5,882 nucleotides of DNA from positions 1 through 5,882 of the forward strand of contig CAAFXX010000383.1 of NCBI GenBank assembly GCA_900767075.1, in the 5' to 3' direction. The position numbers and the translations under genes are program-made. Below are positions 5,445 to 5,882 of the stretch, in pieces (the stretch's first letter is position 1; the number at the start of each line of letters is the position of its first letter). The notes below the pieces were generated by a model. That model searched no databases, was not told where the DNA came from, and saw only the letters and a program-made list of their open reading frames with translations. This stretch comes from Bacteroidales bacterium (GTDB lineage: Bacteria; Bacteroidota; Bacteroidia; Bacteroidales; Muribaculaceae).

Positions 5445-5462
5445 TTCGCACAATAGTGTGAA
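5445..5462 (+). other. Hairpin after mobB, overlapping the -33 region of the next promoter
   Basis: TTCGCAC (5445-5451) and GTGTGAA (5456-5462) pair with one G-U around an AATA loop, 17 bases after the mobB stop. No T-run follows, so it is a weak terminator at best. Because it covers the -33 position of the promoter at 5479, it could equally be an operator for that promoter. Confidence 0.4.
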
Positions 5463-5486
5463 TGTCAGAATTATTCCGTATCTTTG
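5457..5486 (+). promoter_or_regulatory. Bacteroidota-type promoter for the downstream HTH gene
   Basis: TATCTTTG at 5479-5486 matches the -7 consensus TAnnTTTG perfectly. TGTG at 5457-5460 is a three-of-four match to the -33 TTTG, with an 18-base spacer, slightly short of the usual 19-21. Initiation would fall near 5491-5495, giving a leader of about 120 bases before the ATG at 5616. Confidence 0.6.
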
Positions 5487-5515
5487 CCACTGAATCGCAG
5501 TCATAAATTTATTTT

Positions 5516-5536
5516 GATTGTGGATTTAGTGGTGAG
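5516..5536 (-). repeat. Leader motif copy C (left arm, reverse orientation)
   Basis: GATTGTGGATTTAGTGGTG lies here on the plus strand and differs from copy B by one base over 19. Unlike copies A, B, D and E it points away from the gene that follows it, which is what creates the inverted repeat with copy D. Confidence 0.55.
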
Positions 5537-5565
5537 AAGGCGGGAGGGATACCCGCCTTCTTTTT
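5536..5565 (+). terminator. Rho-independent terminator or attenuator
   Basis: GAAGGCGGG (5536-5544) and CCCGCCTTC (5552-5560) form a perfect 9-bp stem with a 7-base loop, followed at once by TTTTT (5561-5565). The minus strand has no matching U-run, so it works rightward. It would end mobAB transcripts, but it also lies downstream of the promoter at 5479 and upstream of the HTH gene, so it must also attenuate that gene unless it is bypassed. Confidence 0.8.
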
Positions 5566-5594
5566 CAACCTTATCCCACTCAATGCTATTACAT

Positions 5595-5608
5595 CCACTT
5601 AATCCACA
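5595..5608 (+). repeat. Leader motif copy D (upstream of the HTH gene)
   Basis: CCACTTAATCCACA, identical over 14 bases to the reverse complement of the copy B core. It ends 7 bases before the ATG at 5616. Confidence 0.55.
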
Positions 5609-5615
5609 TAAATTT

Positions 5616-5882
5616 ATGGACATAATCGAAGTTGAACGTGAAGTTTTCGATGCGCTCATCAACCGTGTCGATTTCCTACACAAGACCGTCAAGGCCTTGT
5701 ATGACCAGTTGCGCGACAAAAAATTGTCAGACTGGCTCACCACAAAGCAGACCTGTGATTACCTGCATATATCCGAGCGAAAGTTGCGCACCATGAAAGA
5801 GCGCGGCAAAATCGGCTTCTCACATCTCGGACGATTGTCGCAATTCAAAGGAAGCGATATAGCCGGTCTGATTGTCAAGGGA
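5616..5882 (+). CDS. Helix-turn-helix (excisionase-like) DNA-binding protein, C-terminus cut by window edge
   Basis: Open from the ATG at 5616 to the right edge, 89 codons with no stop. Residues 1-36 (MDIIEVEREVFDALINRVDF...) look like a coiled-coil or dimer helix, and residues 38-86 (LSDWLTTKQTCDYLHISERK ... GRLSQFKGSDIAGLI) have the MerR/excisionase-type winged HTH pattern: a WLTTKQxCDYLxIS helix-turn-helix, then a wing ending in the DI helix. Such proteins are common in Bacteroidales mobile elements, where relatives act as recombination directionality factors or as regulators of excision and transfer genes. The family normally runs about 90-110 residues, so little is missing. The leader with its attenuator-like terminator and inverted repeats suggests tight or self-regulated expression. 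No Shine-Dalgarno sequence; the start lies in ATAAATTTATG. Which role it plays here is not visible from the sequence. Confidence 0.75.
   Translation, partial: MDIIEVEREVFDALINRVDFLHKTVKALYDQLRDKKLSDWLTTKQTCDYLHISERKLRTMKERGKIGFSHLGRLSQFKGSDIAGLIVKG

Larger units (their letters stand above)
5503..5617 (+). repeat. Large inverted repeat enclosing a terminator in the leader of the HTH gene
   Basis: The palindrome ATAAATTTAT occurs at 5503-5512 and again at 5608-5617, the second containing the start codon. Inside these, TGTGGATTTAGTGG (5519-5532) is the inverse of CCACTTAATCCACA (5595-5608) with a single mismatch. The two arms enclose the terminator hairpin at 5536-5560. In RNA the outer stem would hide the translation start; in DNA the arms could be paired protein sites. 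The arms are leader motif copies C (5516-5536) and D (5595-5608). Confidence 0.65.

Noticed and set aside
5445..5462. Intrinsic terminator directly after mobB
   Set aside because: The stem is short with a G-U pair and no T-run follows; the structure at 5536-5565 is the convincing terminator.

Overview
The window looks like the centre of an integrative conjugative element (conjugative transposon, CTnDOT-like family) from a Bacteroidales gut bacterium. Three things support this. The leftward genes follow the order traA-traB-traC-traD-traE of that family. The rightward genes are a mobA/mobB pair. Start codons lack Shine-Dalgarno sequences and instead sit in A/T-rich contexts, and one clear Bacteroidota-type -7 element (TAnnTTTG) is present. 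Base composition of the genes looks close to half G+C by eye, higher than typical Bacteroides. The genus cannot be fixed from this window.

Layout. Positions 2618 down to 1 (minus strand) hold the start of the transfer operon: traA (ParA-type ATPase), two DUF3408-type proteins (traB, traC), a membrane-anchored traD and a traE/DUF4134 membrane protein cut by the window edge. traB/traC and traC/traD overlap by a few bases; traE is set apart by a 78-base gap with a hairpin. Positions 2619-3704 are a 1.1 kb noncoding control region between the divergent tra and mob units. Positions 3705-5428 (plus strand) hold mobA (relaxosome accessory protein) and mobB (MOBP-type relaxase), overlapping by 22 bases. 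Positions 5429-5615 hold a hairpin, a promoter, and a leader with a strong intrinsic terminator inside a large inverted repeat. From 5616 to the end is a small helix-turn-helix (excisionase-like) gene, open at the window edge.

How it fits together. MobA and MobB would nick and lead the DNA at an oriT that probably lies in the intergenic region. The tra operon encodes the mating channel. The most striking feature is the leader of traA: on the minus strand it carries the conserved core of a cobalamin (B12) riboswitch, including a B12-box-like segment, a CACUG...UGGAAG core and a complementary pair of hexamers that could make the kissing loop. If real, assembly of the conjugation machinery would be under corrinoid control. 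The same intergenic region carries four 10-bp-phased TNTGTCC repeats and a compact three-way-junction fold just upstream of mobA. A short motif, CACCACTTAATCCACA and variants, recurs in front of several transcription or translation units.
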